A stretch of DNA of 64,000 bases from Bacillota bacterium (GCA_023511485.1 JAIMBH010000008.1:1-64000); one strand, 5' to 3'; counted from the first letter of the stretch, positions 1-8,091 are shown. The notes: generated by a model not told the origin, from the letters alone. Translations and numbers: made by a program.

Positions 1-76
1 ATAGGTGGCCGATTTGCTTCGGAATAGGTGGCCGGAATGCTTCGGAATCGGTGGCCGATTTGGGCCGGAATACGCA
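1..76. mobile_element. Terminal repeats of an IS21-like insertion sequence
   Basis: Three imperfect 23-bp direct repeats lie at 1-23, 24-46 and 47-69, each with the core GGTGGCCG and ending in CGGA, followed by ATACGCA and a terminal CA at 75-76. Multiple short terminal repeats and a CA end are typical of IS21-family elements. The reading frame becomes Mrr-like exactly at 77, so 76/77 is the likely element/host boundary. The istA/istB genes, if present, lie outside the window to the left. The family assignment rests on the repeat style only, because no transposase is visible. Confidence 0.6.
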
Positions 77-472
77 CTTGTAAAAATGGGATACGGTGGC
101 ACTAGGGAAGATGCGGGAAAGGCAGTTGGAAAAACAGGTGATGGTGGAATTGATGGTATCATAAAAGAAGATAGGCTTGGTCTTGATATCATCTATATCC
201 AAGCAAAGCGATGGGACGGGGCTGTTGGCCGCCCGGAAGTGCAAAAATTTGCAGGGGCGTTGCAAGGCCACCGAGCAAAGAAAGGAATTTTCATCACAAC
301 ATCTGCCTTTTCAAAAGAAGCCAAAGAATATGTAGCACAGATTGATAGCAAAATCGTCCTAATAGACGGGCAAACTCTTGCAAATCTTATGATAGAGTTT
401 AATGTTGGGGTATCCCCAATTGCATCATACGAGATAAAAAAGATTGATTCAGACTACTTTGTTGAGGAATAA
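77..472 (+). pseudogene. Truncated Mrr-type restriction endonuclease (C-terminal catalytic part)
   Basis: The fragment encodes about 131 residues matching the Mrr_cat (restriction endonuclease-like) domain. GDGGIDGII supplies the catalytic Asp of the PD-(D/E)xK fold and IYIQAKRW supplies the QxK motif. The helix region with VGRPEVQKFAGAL and the strand GIFITTSAFS follow, as in Mrr homologues. Full-length proteins have an N-terminal winged-helix half, which is absent here. An open frame extends back to a GTG at 5, but its first 24 residues are translated IS terminal repeat. The fragment keeps its catalytic residues but has probably lost its DNA-recognition domain and promoter. Family members cleave modified DNA. 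Confidence 0.75.
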
Positions 473-545
473 GGCAGGATATAAATATAGAATAGCATTT
501 TTACGTGTGCTAGAATAATTTAAGCGTATGGCAGTTGAGGTATAT

Positions 546-938
546 ATGAGAGAAGAAGCTAAGCTATGGCTTGATGATGCCAGATATGATCTTGATAGTG
601 CACAAGATTTATTTAGGAGTGCGCGCTATAACTATGCAGTATGGCTCGCCAGGCAATCGTCCGAAAAGGCGCTTAAGGCAGCCTATCTAATTGCACTAAG
701 AAAACCTATCCCTAAGTCACATAACCTAATGGAGCTAGCTCGTGGGTTAGGCTGGGATATTCCTCCAGCCATAAGCGAGCACCTCCAATTCTTAAATCCA
801 CACTATACGGTTACTCGTTATGTAGATGCTGCCGTCGGCAAGCCATCCGATCTTTATGATGAGGCAATCGCAAGCGAGGCGATTGAGAAATCTAAGGAGG
901 TCTTGGATTGGATACAAGACAATCTCAAGATATCGTAG
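546..938 (+). CDS. HEPN-domain protein (putative RNase toxin of a HEPN/MNT pair)
   Basis: About 130 residues, all-helical HEPN domain (pfam05168 type). The opening WLDDARYDLDSAQ and the segment RKPIPKSH followed by NLMEL are characteristic; the latter gives an R-x6-H arrangement like the catalytic motif of HEPN ribonucleases. I start at ATG 546, which has GAGG five bases upstream. An in-frame ATG at 528 lacks an SD site. The 3' end overlaps the downstream nucleotidyltransferase gene by 31 bp, so the two are translationally coupled. HEPN/MNT pairs act as toxin-antitoxin modules in which the MNT partner AMPylates or otherwise neutralises the HEPN RNase. It could instead be an accessory nucleotide-binding pair without toxicity. 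Confidence 0.8.
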   Translation: MREEAKLWLDDARYDLDSAQDLFRSARYNYAVWLARQSSEKALKAAYLIALRKPIPKSHNLMELARGLGWDIPPAISEHLQFLNPHYTVTRYVDAAVGKPSDLYDEAIASEAIEKSKEVLDWIQDNLKIS

Positions 939-1228
939 AGCAGATAAGAGAATTTCTTAAGAAAATTGGAGCCGAGGAGGCAATACTTTTTGGGTCAAGG
1001 GCAAGAGGCGATGCTCTTGAGACCAGCGATGTCGACCTTATAATTATTGATGATAAATTCGCCGACATTTCCTTCCCGCGCCGACTTATATCTATAAGTC
1101 GACACTGGACACTGCCATACTTCCTGGAGGCGCTACCATATACGCATGCCGAGTTTGAGAGGCTATCAAAAACACGCGGCGTGATTGTCGATGCGTTAAA
1201 GAACGGCATACGAATAAAAGCTGCCTAA
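908..1228 (+). CDS. MNT-type minimal nucleotidyltransferase (putative antitoxin)
   Basis: 106 residues. The polymerase-beta-like signature GSRARGDALETSDVDL (residues 29-44) gives the GS turn and two metal-binding Asp residues (D41, D43). It starts with TTG at 908, preceded by a near-perfect SD AAGGAGG at 894-900, inside the end of the HEPN gene. The overlap and order (HEPN first, MNT second) match HEPN/MNT modules. Its likely role is AMP transfer to the HEPN partner. No other defence gene follows, apart from the broken Mrr gene upstream. Confidence 0.8.
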   Translation: MDTRQSQDIVEQIREFLKKIGAEEAILFGSRARGDALETSDVDLIIIDDKFADISFPRRLISISRHWTLPYFLEALPYTHAEFERLSKTRGVIVDALKNGIRIKAA

Positions 1229-1236
1229 CCTAACCA

Positions 1237-1452
1237 ACGGTGACAGGCACTGGGCAGTTTATCTACCAGGCAATATACCTTATTCTTGCTTAAAAAGTGT
1301 GCGATTGTGAAATATTAAGTAGCTAAAAATTAAATAGCCAAAAATTAAAAAGCCTTTAGAGGCTATAGCCTGCAGGGTTCACAATCACACACTTTTTTGT
1401 TGATTATTCTCTATATACGCTGGTTAGAGATTTGAGCGGTGCCTGTCACCGT
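1237..1452. repeat. Nested inverted-repeat element (MITE- or REP-like)
   Basis: The outer arms are a perfect 14-bp inverted repeat, ACGGTGACAGGCAC (1237-1250) and its complement (1439-1452). A second pair inside, at 1292-1311 and 1378-1397, matches over 19 of 20 bases. The centre is AT-rich with repeated AGCTAAAAATTAAATAGCC-like units. There is no ORF. The element could fold into one long hairpin. The core GGTGCCTGTCACCG recurs at 27448, followed there by a relative of the inner arm. I suspect a non-autonomous element mobilised in trans (for example by a REP-associated tyrosine transposase), but this is inference. Confidence 0.7.
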
Positions 1453-1480
1453 GAAAAAAGATTAGTTAGGTGTGTCATAA

Positions 1481-1675
1481 ATGGAATGCAATATTAATGC
1501 AAACAAGCAAAAATGCAGCTGTACCTATGAGCCATGCTCGCGCAAAGGGAAGTGTTGCGCCTGCTTAACCTACCACCAGAGGTCTCGCGAGCTACCAGCT
1601 TGCTTCTTCCCGCCGGAAGTGGAACGGACTTATGACCGTTCCATAAGAAAATTTATAGAGATAAATTCGCGTTAG
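1481..1675 (+). CDS. Small cysteine-rich DUF6485-like protein
   Basis: 64 residues with seven cysteines clustered in the first half (CSCTYEPCSRKGKCCACL) followed by PACFFP and an aromatic/charged tail ending RTYDRSIRKFIE. This is the pattern of the short DUF6485 family, which probably binds a metal (zinc or Fe-S), although its function is unknown. Start ATG 1481; the preceding TTAGGTG is a weak SD. It stands alone after the inverted-repeat element. Confidence 0.65.
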   Translation: MECNINANKQKCSCTYEPCSRKGKCCACLTYHQRSRELPACFFPPEVERTYDRSIRKFIEINSR

Positions 1676-1785
1676 GTAAGTATGCCCTAGATATTGCAGC
1701 CAGGCCATCTGAATGTTTCTAAAGCTGCGGTCTGGGTACTTTGTATCTGTATATAAATCTGGCTGGACCGAGGAAAGGTAAGGAG

Positions 1786-1893
1786 ATGCCTATCGGGTGG
1801 CCTTTAGCAGCGGTCTTGATATCTATTATTACGTTTATTGGCATAGCCATTGTAACAATAGCGGGCGGCAGGGCAGATATTGCCAAAGAATAA
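1786..1893 (+). CDS. Very small single-span membrane protein
   Basis: 35 residues from ATG 1786, preceded by AGGAAAGG (1771-1778). One hydrophobic helix (residues about 4-28, rich in Ile/Val/Ala) is followed by a short charged tail. The TAA at 1891-1893 falls inside the start of another frame (1880 onward) whose product looks like the cytoplasmic coiled-coil tail usually joined to such a helix. This may therefore be the N-terminal half of a frameshifted gene. Function unknown. Confidence 0.45.
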   Translation: MPIGWPLAAVLISIITFIGIAIVTIAGGRADIAKE

Positions 1894-2092
1894 AGCAAAG
1901 AGTCAATCTGGTGAACAGTACCGCACGCTTGCTTCCAGCTGCGAGAATCTGGTAAAGGAGATGCGGGACATTCGAATGGCAATCCGGGCCCATATTAGCA
2001 GATACATTCTTGATAGCAGATACATTCCTAATAGCGGGTGCCCAACTGGCAGGTCGTTGCCTTTTACTATCTCGCAGAATGATATGATATAA
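1880..2092 (+). other. Coding-like continuation (coiled-coil tail), probably frameshifted
   Basis: This frame (TTG 1880) encodes EQYRTLASSCENLVKEMRDI followed by RMAIRAH, an amphipathic helix of the kind found after the transmembrane span in small membrane proteins. It lies +1 relative to the 35-residue ORF. After about 1995 the protein character is lost and an 18-bp tandem duplication begins. I read this as the rest of the upstream small gene after a frameshift, not an independent gene. Confidence 0.35.
1996..2031. repeat. 18-bp tandem duplication
   Basis: TAGCAGATACATTCTTGA (1996-2013) is followed directly by TAGCAGATACATTCCTAA (2014-2031), with two differences. It lies in the decayed 3' part of the small membrane-protein locus. 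Confidence 0.85.
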
Positions 2093-2094
2093 AG

Positions 2095-4632
2095 ATGAGG
2101 CTGGCTGACCAGGTGAAAAAGACTGAAGCGTTTTGGAATAAACCCCCTTCAATTCTTCTTGAGGAGCTTAAATCAGGCCCAGGCGGACTATCCAGCGATG
2201 AGGCTGCAAAACGGCTTGCCTTTTACGGCCCCAACGTTCTCAGGGCGAAAAGAAGGCCCACCTCGCTTGCGCTTTTTCTATCTCAATTTAAAAGCCCGAT
2301 TATCCTCATCCTTATCTTTGCCTCGGGAGTAGCGTTCTTTCTTGGAGACCGTACGACATCCCTTATAATTCTGGTAATTATCCTTATAAGCGGGTTTTTA
2401 GGGTTTTGGCAGGAGAGGGGAGCTAGGGATGCGGTTGAGAAACTGCTTACGATTGTAGAGATAAAGGCAGATGTCCTGCGGGATGGTGCTGAGAGGCAGG
2501 TTCCAATCGATGAAGTAGTGCCGGGGGACATTGTTGCCTTAAAGGCGGGGGATAGCATTCCGGGGGACTGTTTAATCTTAGAATCGCGCGATTTATTTGC
2601 AAATGAGGCCACGTTAACCGGTGAAACCTATCCGGTAGAAAAATCGCCCGGTATATTGCCGCAGGATACTCCCTTAGGCAGGTTAACAAATGTTCTTTTT
2701 ATGGGGACGCATGTGGTCAGCGGCAGCGCAAAGGCGGTTGTTGTCCGCACTGGCAAAGAGACAGAGTTTGGCAAAATATCTGAGCGGCTTAGACTAAAAC
2801 CCCTGGAAACCGAGTTTGAACGTGGCGTAAGGCGTTTCGGGTATTTTCTTCTGGAAGTAACGCTCATTCTTGTGGTTATTATTTTTGCGATTAATGTGTT
2901 TTTAAACCGTCCTGTATTGGATTCCTTCCTCTTTTCTCTTGCTTTAGCCGTCGGATTAACCCCACAGCTTCTACCTGCTATTATTACCGTTAATCTTGCG
3001 CACGGAGCAAGACGGATGGCCGGGGAAAAAGTTATTGTAAAGCGCCTTGCTTCTATTGAAAACTTCGGCAGCATGAACGTTCTTTGTTCGGACAAGACCG
3101 GAACTTTAACCGAGGGTGTAGTGCGTGTACATTCGGCTATCGACACCGGCGGCAAGGAAAGTGAAAAGGTTTTTCTTTATTCTTACTTAAACGCGGCCTT
3201 TGAGAGCAGCTTTCTTGATCCTATTGATGAAGCAATCAGGACATACAGGCAGCCCGATATTTCCGGCTATCAGAAGCTGGATGAGGTGCCATACGATTTT
3301 GTTCGCAAGCGCTTAAGCGTGCTGGTTTCAAAGGACGATATGCATTTGATGATTACAAAAGGAGCGGTGGCAAACATACTCGACGTTTGTTCAAAAGCAG
3401 AGACCTACACAGGCGAAGTAGTTGATATTGCTGTAGTAAAGTCACAGGTTGAACAGAAATTTTATGATCTCAGCGCAAAAGGTTTCCGTGTCCTTGGGGT
3501 TGCATACCGTGACGTCGGCTCTGATTCGGTTATTACTAAAGGGCATGAAACTAATATGGTATTTTTAGGTTACCTTGTTCTCTTTGACCCTCCTAAAGCC
3601 GGGATCGCCGAAACTCTGGATGATTTGAAGAACCTTGGGGTTTCTCTAAAGGTTATTACCGGAGATAACCGTCTGGTTGCTTCAAGTTTGTGCAGCCAGA
3701 TAGGATTGGAAACTCCGCGAATTATAACAGGAGATGAGCTTCACAAGATGAGCAACGACGCTCTGCTAGGGCAGGTAAACCGTGTAAATGTTTTTGCTGA
3801 GATCGAACCAAATCAAAAGGAGCGCATTCTTATTGCGCTAAGGAGGTCTGGTAATGTAGTTGGGTATCTGGGCGATGGGATAAATGATGGCCCTGCGCTT
3901 CACGCAGCCGATGTTGGCGTTTCGGTCGACAGCGGCGCTGATGTTGCCAAAGAGGCGGCAGAGATTGTACTGCTTGAAAAAGACCTAAGAGTTCTCGGCC
4001 ACGGTGTGAAAGAAGGGCGAGCGACCTTTGCCAATACGCTGAAATATGTATTTATGGCAACCAGCGCTAACTTTGGAAACATGTTTAGTATGGCGGGGGC
4101 ATCTCTTTTCCTGCCGTTCTTACCCATGCTGCCCACACAGATCCTGCTGACCAATCTCCTGACTGATTTTCCGGAGATGACCATCTCAACCGATAGTGTT
4201 GACCACGAGTTGATTGATAAGCCCCACCGCTGGGACATTAAATTTATACGCAGCTTCATGCTGGTTTTTGGGCCGCTTAGTTCAGTGTTTGATTATCTGA
4301 CATTTGGAGTACTGGTATTTATTTTACGAGCTGGGGTAGCAGAATTTAGAACCGGCTGGTTTGTTGAATCTGTTGTCTCAGCGGCGCTTATTGTGCTTGT
4401 CGTGCGAACCCAAAGGGCGTTTTTTAGAAGCAGGCCAAGCAAGTACCTGCTGGGCGCCACTTTAATAATCATAGGGCTGACAATCCTTATACCGTTTACA
4501 CCGTTGGTAAAGCTTTTCTCATTTACACCGCTGCCCCCAGTGTTTTTCCCAGTTTTGGGCGTAATTCTCGTTCTTTACGTCATTGGGGCAGAGGTGGCAA
4601 AAAGGATTTTTTACAGGAGAGTTGTATTTTAG
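2095..4632 (+). CDS. mgtA: Mg2+-transporting-type P-type ATPase (MgtA/MgtB family)
   Basis: 845 residues, the full length of a type III-B P-type ATPase, acting in the inner membrane to import Mg2+ at the cost of ATP. Domains run in order: an N-terminal cytoplasmic segment (residues 8-60), a first membrane pair (about 62-110), the actuator domain with TGE at 175-177, a second membrane pair (about 250-300), the phosphorylation site DKTGTLT (D333), the nucleotide-binding domain, the hinge GDGINDGPAL (593-602) and a C-terminal membrane domain. MgtA is favoured over a Ca2+ pump by the overall pattern and the VGLTPQLLPAI segment. ATG 2095 has no clear SD. No M-box leader is visible upstream. The gene appears monocistronic. 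Confidence 0.85.
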   Translation: MRLADQVKKTEAFWNKPPSILLEELKSGPGGLSSDEAAKRLAFYGPNVLRAKRRPTSLALFLSQFKSPIILILIFASGVAFFLGDRTTSLIILVIILISGFLGFWQERGARDAVEKLLTIVEIKADVLRDGAERQVPIDEVVPGDIVALKAGDSIPGDCLILESRDLFANEATLTGETYPVEKSPGILPQDTPLGRLTNVLFMGTHVVSGSAKAVVVRTGKETEFGKISERLRLKPLETEFERGVRRFGYFLLEVTLILVVIIFAINVFLNRPVLDSFLFSLALAVGLTPQLLPAIITVNLAHGARRMAGEKVIVKRLASIENFGSMNVLCSDKTGTLTEGVVRVHSAIDTGGKESEKVFLYSYLNAAFESSFLDPIDEAIRTYRQPDISGYQKLDEVPYDFVRKRLSVLVSKDDMHLMITKGAVANILDVCSKAETYTGEVVDIAVVKSQVEQKFYDLSAKGFRVLGVAYRDVGSDSVITKGHETNMVFLGYLVLFDPPKAGIAETLDDLKNLGVSLKVITGDNRLVASSLCSQIGLETPRIITGDELHKMSNDALLGQVNRVNVFAEIEPNQKERILIALRRSGNVVGYLGDGINDGPALHAADVGVSVDSGADVAKEAAEIVLLEKDLRVLGHGVKEGRATFANTLKYVFMATSANFGNMFSMAGASLFLPFLPMLPTQILLTNLLTDFPEMTISTDSVDHELIDKPHRWDIKFIRSFMLVFGPLSSVFDYLTFGVLVFILRAGVAEFRTGWFVESVVSAALIVLVVRTQRAFFRSRPSKYLLGATLIIIGLTILIPFTPLVKLFSFTPLPPVFFPVLGVILVLYVIGAEVAKRIFYRRVVF

Positions 4633-4731
4633 CGGATGAACATATGCTTTAACCTCTTAGAAGCTTTAAATACTATAAATGCAACCCCCGAATCTAAGCC
4701 CATCAAGCGTAAGTGGAGTAACTGGAGTATT

Positions 4732-4758
4732 TGAGGAAACCCCCTGTTTAACCGATAT
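4732..4758 (+). promoter_or_regulatory. Sigma-28/WhiG-like promoter of the HD-GYP gene
   Basis: TGAG (4732-4735), a 15-bp spacer, then ACCGATAT (4751-4758). The -10 matches seven of eight bases with the ACCGATAC found at pilA, pilD and the minor pilins. The -35 is weaker than the TAAA consensus. Predicted RNA start is near 4765, leaving a leader of about 38 nt with SD GGAGAGG before ATG 4803. Confidence 0.45.
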
Positions 4759-4802
4759 AAAATTATGTGCTGTTTATAACCTGTACTGGAGAGGGAAAAG
4801 TG

Positions 4803-6071
4803 ATGGAGCAAGGAATCAATCTTTTAGACGTAACTATGTGCATCTCTGATGCTGTTGACCTTGTAGATAGAGCCATTAACAACCACCATAGGCAAGTTGC
4901 CTATATTGCTTATTGCATCGGAGATACCTTAGGCTTATCAAAAGAGGAGCAAAGCAAGCTGCTCTTAGCAGGAGCAGTGCACGATATTGGCGCGCTCTCT
5001 CTTAAAGAAAGATTAGATTCGCTGCATTTTGAGCTTAGGTGTCCCCACGAACATGCTGATTCAGGCTATCGCTTGCTGAAGATGTTCCAACCTTTTTCCG
5101 AAGTAGCGGAAATTGTTCGGATGCATCACGTCCCCTGGAACAACGGAGAAGGTGTTGAATTTAACGGCTTACGTGTCCCGATTGGAAGTCATATTCTGCA
5201 CTTAGCCGATCGAATTGCTGTATCTATTGAGAAAGATGAGGAGATACTTGCCCAAACTGAGCGCATATGCAATAAGATTAGGGAGCGTTCAGGAAAGATG
5301 TTCATGCCGGAGGCGGTTGATGCTTTCATGGAGCTGGCCCGTAAAGAGAGCTTTTGGTTTGATGTCACGTTAAAGATATCGGAGTCTATTTTACCTTCCG
5401 ATACAAGTCTGCCAACCAAAACAATTACGCTTGATGTTGCACAAAGCCTGGCAGAATTGTTTGCTCACATAATCGACTTTAGAAGTAGGTTTACCGCAAC
5501 CCACTCAAGTGGGATAGCAGCCAGCGCAGAAGAGCTGGCGCGATTGGCTGGGTACTCACTCAATGAGCGCAAAATGATGAGAATAGCCGGTTATCTTCAC
5601 GATTTAGGCAAGCTCGCAGTTCCCGCAAAGATTCTAGAAAAACCCGCTCTCCTAACAAAGGATGAGTTTAGGGTTATTAAGAGACACCCGTATCTTACCT
5701 ACCGCATCCTCAAAACTGTAAAAGGGTTTGAGACAATTAATACCTGGGCCGCTCTTCACCATGAGCGCCTGGATGGTAAAGGTTATCCTTTTCATTTAAA
5801 AGGCGAGTCTTTCCCCGAGGGGTCAAGGATTATGGCCGTTGCAGATGTGTTCACTGCGATAACTGAGAACAGACCCTACAGGGAAGGTATGCCTGAGAAA
5901 CGTGCTCTTCAGATCTTGCAAAAAATGGTCGCAAATTCGGCACTGGATAACAATATTGTTTCAATATTGTTTGATCACTTTGATGAGATAAATCATATAC
6001 GCGTTAATGCCCAAGAATCGGCGCTAAGAAAATACCAGAAATTTGAAGGTACCATGATGAAATGCGCTTAA
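4803..6071 (+). CDS. HD-GYP protein with a second N-terminal HD domain (c-di-GMP phosphodiesterase)
   Basis: 422 residues from ATG 4803, chosen because GGAGAGG (4788-4794) lies eight bases upstream; a GTG at 4767 is in frame but lacks an SD. Two HD domains lie in tandem. The first (residues 15-170) has HD at 60-61 (GAVHDIGALS) and a later HH. The second (residues about 220-400) is a canonical HD-GYP with HD at 266-267 (YLHDLGKL) and HHERLDGKGYP at 319-329. HD-GYP domains hydrolyse c-di-GMP to pGpG/GMP. The first HD lacks the GYP signature and may be regulatory. No membrane span or receiver domain is present, so the enzyme is cytosolic. A WhiG-like promoter upstream ties it to the pilus genes at 51-61 kb. 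Confidence 0.85.
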   Translation: MEQGINLLDVTMCISDAVDLVDRAINNHHRQVAYIAYCIGDTLGLSKEEQSKLLLAGAVHDIGALSLKERLDSLHFELRCPHEHADSGYRLLKMFQPFSEVAEIVRMHHVPWNNGEGVEFNGLRVPIGSHILHLADRIAVSIEKDEEILAQTERICNKIRERSGKMFMPEAVDAFMELARKESFWFDVTLKISESILPSDTSLPTKTITLDVAQSLAELFAHIIDFRSRFTATHSSGIAASAEELARLAGYSLNERKMMRIAGYLHDLGKLAVPAKILEKPALLTKDEFRVIKRHPYLTYRILKTVKGFETINTWAALHHERLDGKGYPFHLKGESFPEGSRIMAVADVFTAITENRPYREGMPEKRALQILQKMVANSALDNNIVSILFDHFDEINHIRVNAQESALRKYQKFEGTMMKCA

Positions 6072-6203
6072 GATAGACATAATAAGCGTATCAGCACCGA
6101 TTATATAGAGCAGTCATATCATATTTCTCTGGTTTAATCTTATTCTTACACGGGAACTCAAGAGAGGGCGCCTGCGGAAATCGAGAGAAAGGTTTCAAGA
6201 TAA

Positions 6204-6377
6204 ATGGGTACGAGAGGTGCGGCATCGAGCACTGGCATTAGCATATTTACGGCAATTGGCGTTGCAATTGCTGTCCAGATTTCCTGGGGTTTTAATCATT
6301 CAATTGGTTGGGCGATTCTTCATGGTTTTTTTGGCTGGTTTTATGTTATCTATCGATGGCTAGTTGGCTCGTATTAG
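6204..6377 (+). CDS. Small two-helix membrane protein
   Basis: 57 residues from ATG 6204, with GAGAAAGG about ten bases upstream. Two hydrophobic stretches, residues about 12-30 and 33-50, are joined by a short NHS turn. The second contains IGWAILHGFFGWFYVIY, a pattern I associate with a widespread family of uncharacterised small membrane proteins. The rest of the interval 6072-6434 shows nothing else recognisable. Confidence 0.6.
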   Translation: MGTRGAASSTGISIFTAIGVAIAVQISWGFNHSIGWAILHGFFGWFYVIYRWLVGSY

Positions 6378-6434
6378 CCAGCGCAAACCAGCTGGTGAAG
6401 GCCTTCACGCACAGCCAAACACCCTTTTTTACTA

Positions 6435-7076
6435 TTAGAGGTGTTTTTTAAACCAATCAACTGTAAGGATTAGAGCCTGCTCAAACAACACAATATCGAG
6501 AAACCGGTGGTCAGCTCCCTCTATTATTTCTAATTTAGCCGGTGCGGTCATGGCCTTAATAAATCTTTCGGTGTAGGGTATAAGCTTATCTCGAGAACCA
6601 TGGATAAATAGCGTTGGTGTTTTAATTTCTGGTGCATGTTTATAAAGGTTAGGGAAAAAACCATTGGTTCTTGCAGACCTTAAAACCATTGCCGAAACTT
6701 TACGCTCAAGGCTGTAGTAAAGACAGGATAAGCAGCCAGTACTGACACCATGAAGCCCAATTTTCTCAAGCGTGATGTCTTCTTCTAGCCTCAGGGCATT
6801 CACCGCCTGTTTTAAATCATCGAATTGCTGAAAGATAGTGGACTCTTTTCTTGTCCCCTCACTTTCGCCGTACCCTGTGAAATCGAAAAGAAAAGAAGCG
6901 ATTTTTTCGTCCACAAGCTTTTCCGCGATTGGCACGCTTCTTGTGCTGTGTTTTCCCCTATCAAAAAAACTATGCGCAAAGACGACAACCGGAAATGGCC
7001 CCGGTTTTAAGGGAGAGTAGAGATTCCCTACAAGTTTGTATCCCTTTTTATTGGTGAACACTATTTCTTCAATCAT
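6435..7076 (-). CDS. Alpha/beta-hydrolase (serine esterase/peptidase family)
   Basis: 213 residues. The nucleophile elbow is GVSTG (110-114, Ser112), with Asp163 in HGSRDKLIP and His190 in GADHRF completing the triad. The oxyanion region AHSFFDRG and strand FDFTGYGESEG are typical of the dienelactone-hydrolase/YqiA-like cytosolic group. There is no signal peptide. The substrate cannot be told from sequence. It is transcribed divergently from mutM, with a strong inverted repeat in the shared upstream region. Confidence 0.8.
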   Translation of the reverse strand: MIEEIVFTNKKGYKLVGNLYSPLKPGPFPVVVFAHSFFDRGKHSTRSVPIAEKLVDEKIASFLFDFTGYGESEGTRKESTIFQQFDDLKQAVNALRLEEDITLEKIGLHGVSTGCLSCLYYSLERKVSAMVLRSARTNGFFPNLYKHAPEIKTPTLFIHGSRDKLIPYTERFIKAMTAPAKLEIIEGADHRFLDIVLFEQALILTVDWFKKHL

Positions 7077-7099
7077 TTCAGTGTTATTGGTACAAAGTA

Positions 7100-7128
7100 G
7101 GATAAATAAACTACGAGTTTATTTATCC
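7100..7128. promoter_or_regulatory. Perfect 12-bp inverted repeat between divergent genes
   Basis: GGATAAATAAAC (7100-7111), loop TACGA, GTTTATTTATCC (7117-7128). It lies between the hydrolase start (7076, minus) and the mutM start (7153, plus), so it cannot be a terminator for either gene. The most likely roles are an operator or a leader hairpin. Confidence 0.55.
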
Positions 7129-7152
7129 CTTATTTTAGGTTGGTGAATTGGG

Positions 7153-7968
7153 ATGCCAGAACTCCCTGAAGTCGAGGTTGTAAGGCGATCTCTTAAAGCC
7201 AGTGTTTTAGGAAAGAAGATAGTTTCATTTGAGGTTGTCCGACGGCCAGGTAAAAAGACAAGGGTTCTTCAAAATATTTCCGAAGAAGAGTTTAGAAGTG
7301 GGGTTGTCGGTGCTTCGTTCAAGGATATAATTCGCAAAGGAAAGTTTCTGATAGCCCCTTTAACAAATGGAAAATCCATAGTTTTTCATTTTATGCTTAC
7401 AGGTTGGCTTAACTATTTCAGATCCGAATCGGAAGCGGATGAAAAAACGCGCCGTGATAGCAGGCTTAAATTTAGTTTTGAGGATGGTTCAGTCCTTCTT
7501 TTTGTTGACTCTAGAAATATGGGACGGGTTTTTCTGGTGGAGAGGGAGGATTTTAGCCAGATTGGGGTGCTTGCCCGCATTGGGGTTGAGCCGCTAAGCC
7601 CAGATTTTACTTTCGAGCGCTTCAGGAAGGTCATCTCAGAATCTGCAGGTAAAACTCTCAAGGATTTTCTAACAGACCAAGAAAAAATAGCAGGTATCGG
7701 CAATATCTACTCAGATGAGATATTGCGCCGGGCAAGACTGAGGCCAGACCGGCGTGTGGCCACGCTTACAGATGCTGAGATTGAAAAGCTCTATGAGATC
7801 ATTCCCACTGTTCTAAAGGATGGGGTAGCCGAGATAGAAAGCGGCATACCTGGTCATATGCTGGCCTGGCGAAAGAAAGGCAGGACTTGTCCTGAATGCG
7901 GTGGTGAAGTTGCTGCGGTGAAGCGAGGTACAACCCATTATTACTGGTGCCCATCATGCCAGAGGTAG
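7153..7968 (+). CDS. mutM: Formamidopyrimidine-DNA glycosylase (Fpg/MutM)
   Basis: 271 residues, the standard length. It begins with PELPEVE, in which Pro2 is the catalytic nucleophile and Glu3 the proton donor. RKGKFLI carries the conserved Lys of the beta-hairpin loop. The helix-two-turn-helix contains GIGNIYSDEILRRARLRP, and the C-terminal zinc finger has four cysteines (CPEC ... CPSC). The enzyme removes 8-oxoguanine and other oxidised purines and nicks the strand (base excision repair). It appears monocistronic. Confidence 0.95.
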   Translation: MPELPEVEVVRRSLKASVLGKKIVSFEVVRRPGKKTRVLQNISEEEFRSGVVGASFKDIIRKGKFLIAPLTNGKSIVFHFMLTGWLNYFRSESEADEKTRRDSRLKFSFEDGSVLLFVDSRNMGRVFLVEREDFSQIGVLARIGVEPLSPDFTFERFRKVISESAGKTLKDFLTDQEKIAGIGNIYSDEILRRARLRPDRRVATLTDAEIEKLYEIIPTVLKDGVAEIESGIPGHMLAWRKKGRTCPECGGEVAAVKRGTTHYYWCPSCQR

Positions 7969-8091
7969 TTTTAAACGAGGTAATTTTTAAAACACAACCA
8001 TAATTGAAATTTAATTACCCGTATCTTTTGCCTTACTGGATATTTTTTCTCGGCAAGGGAAATCAAAGAAGATGACCATACGGAGGGCGAG

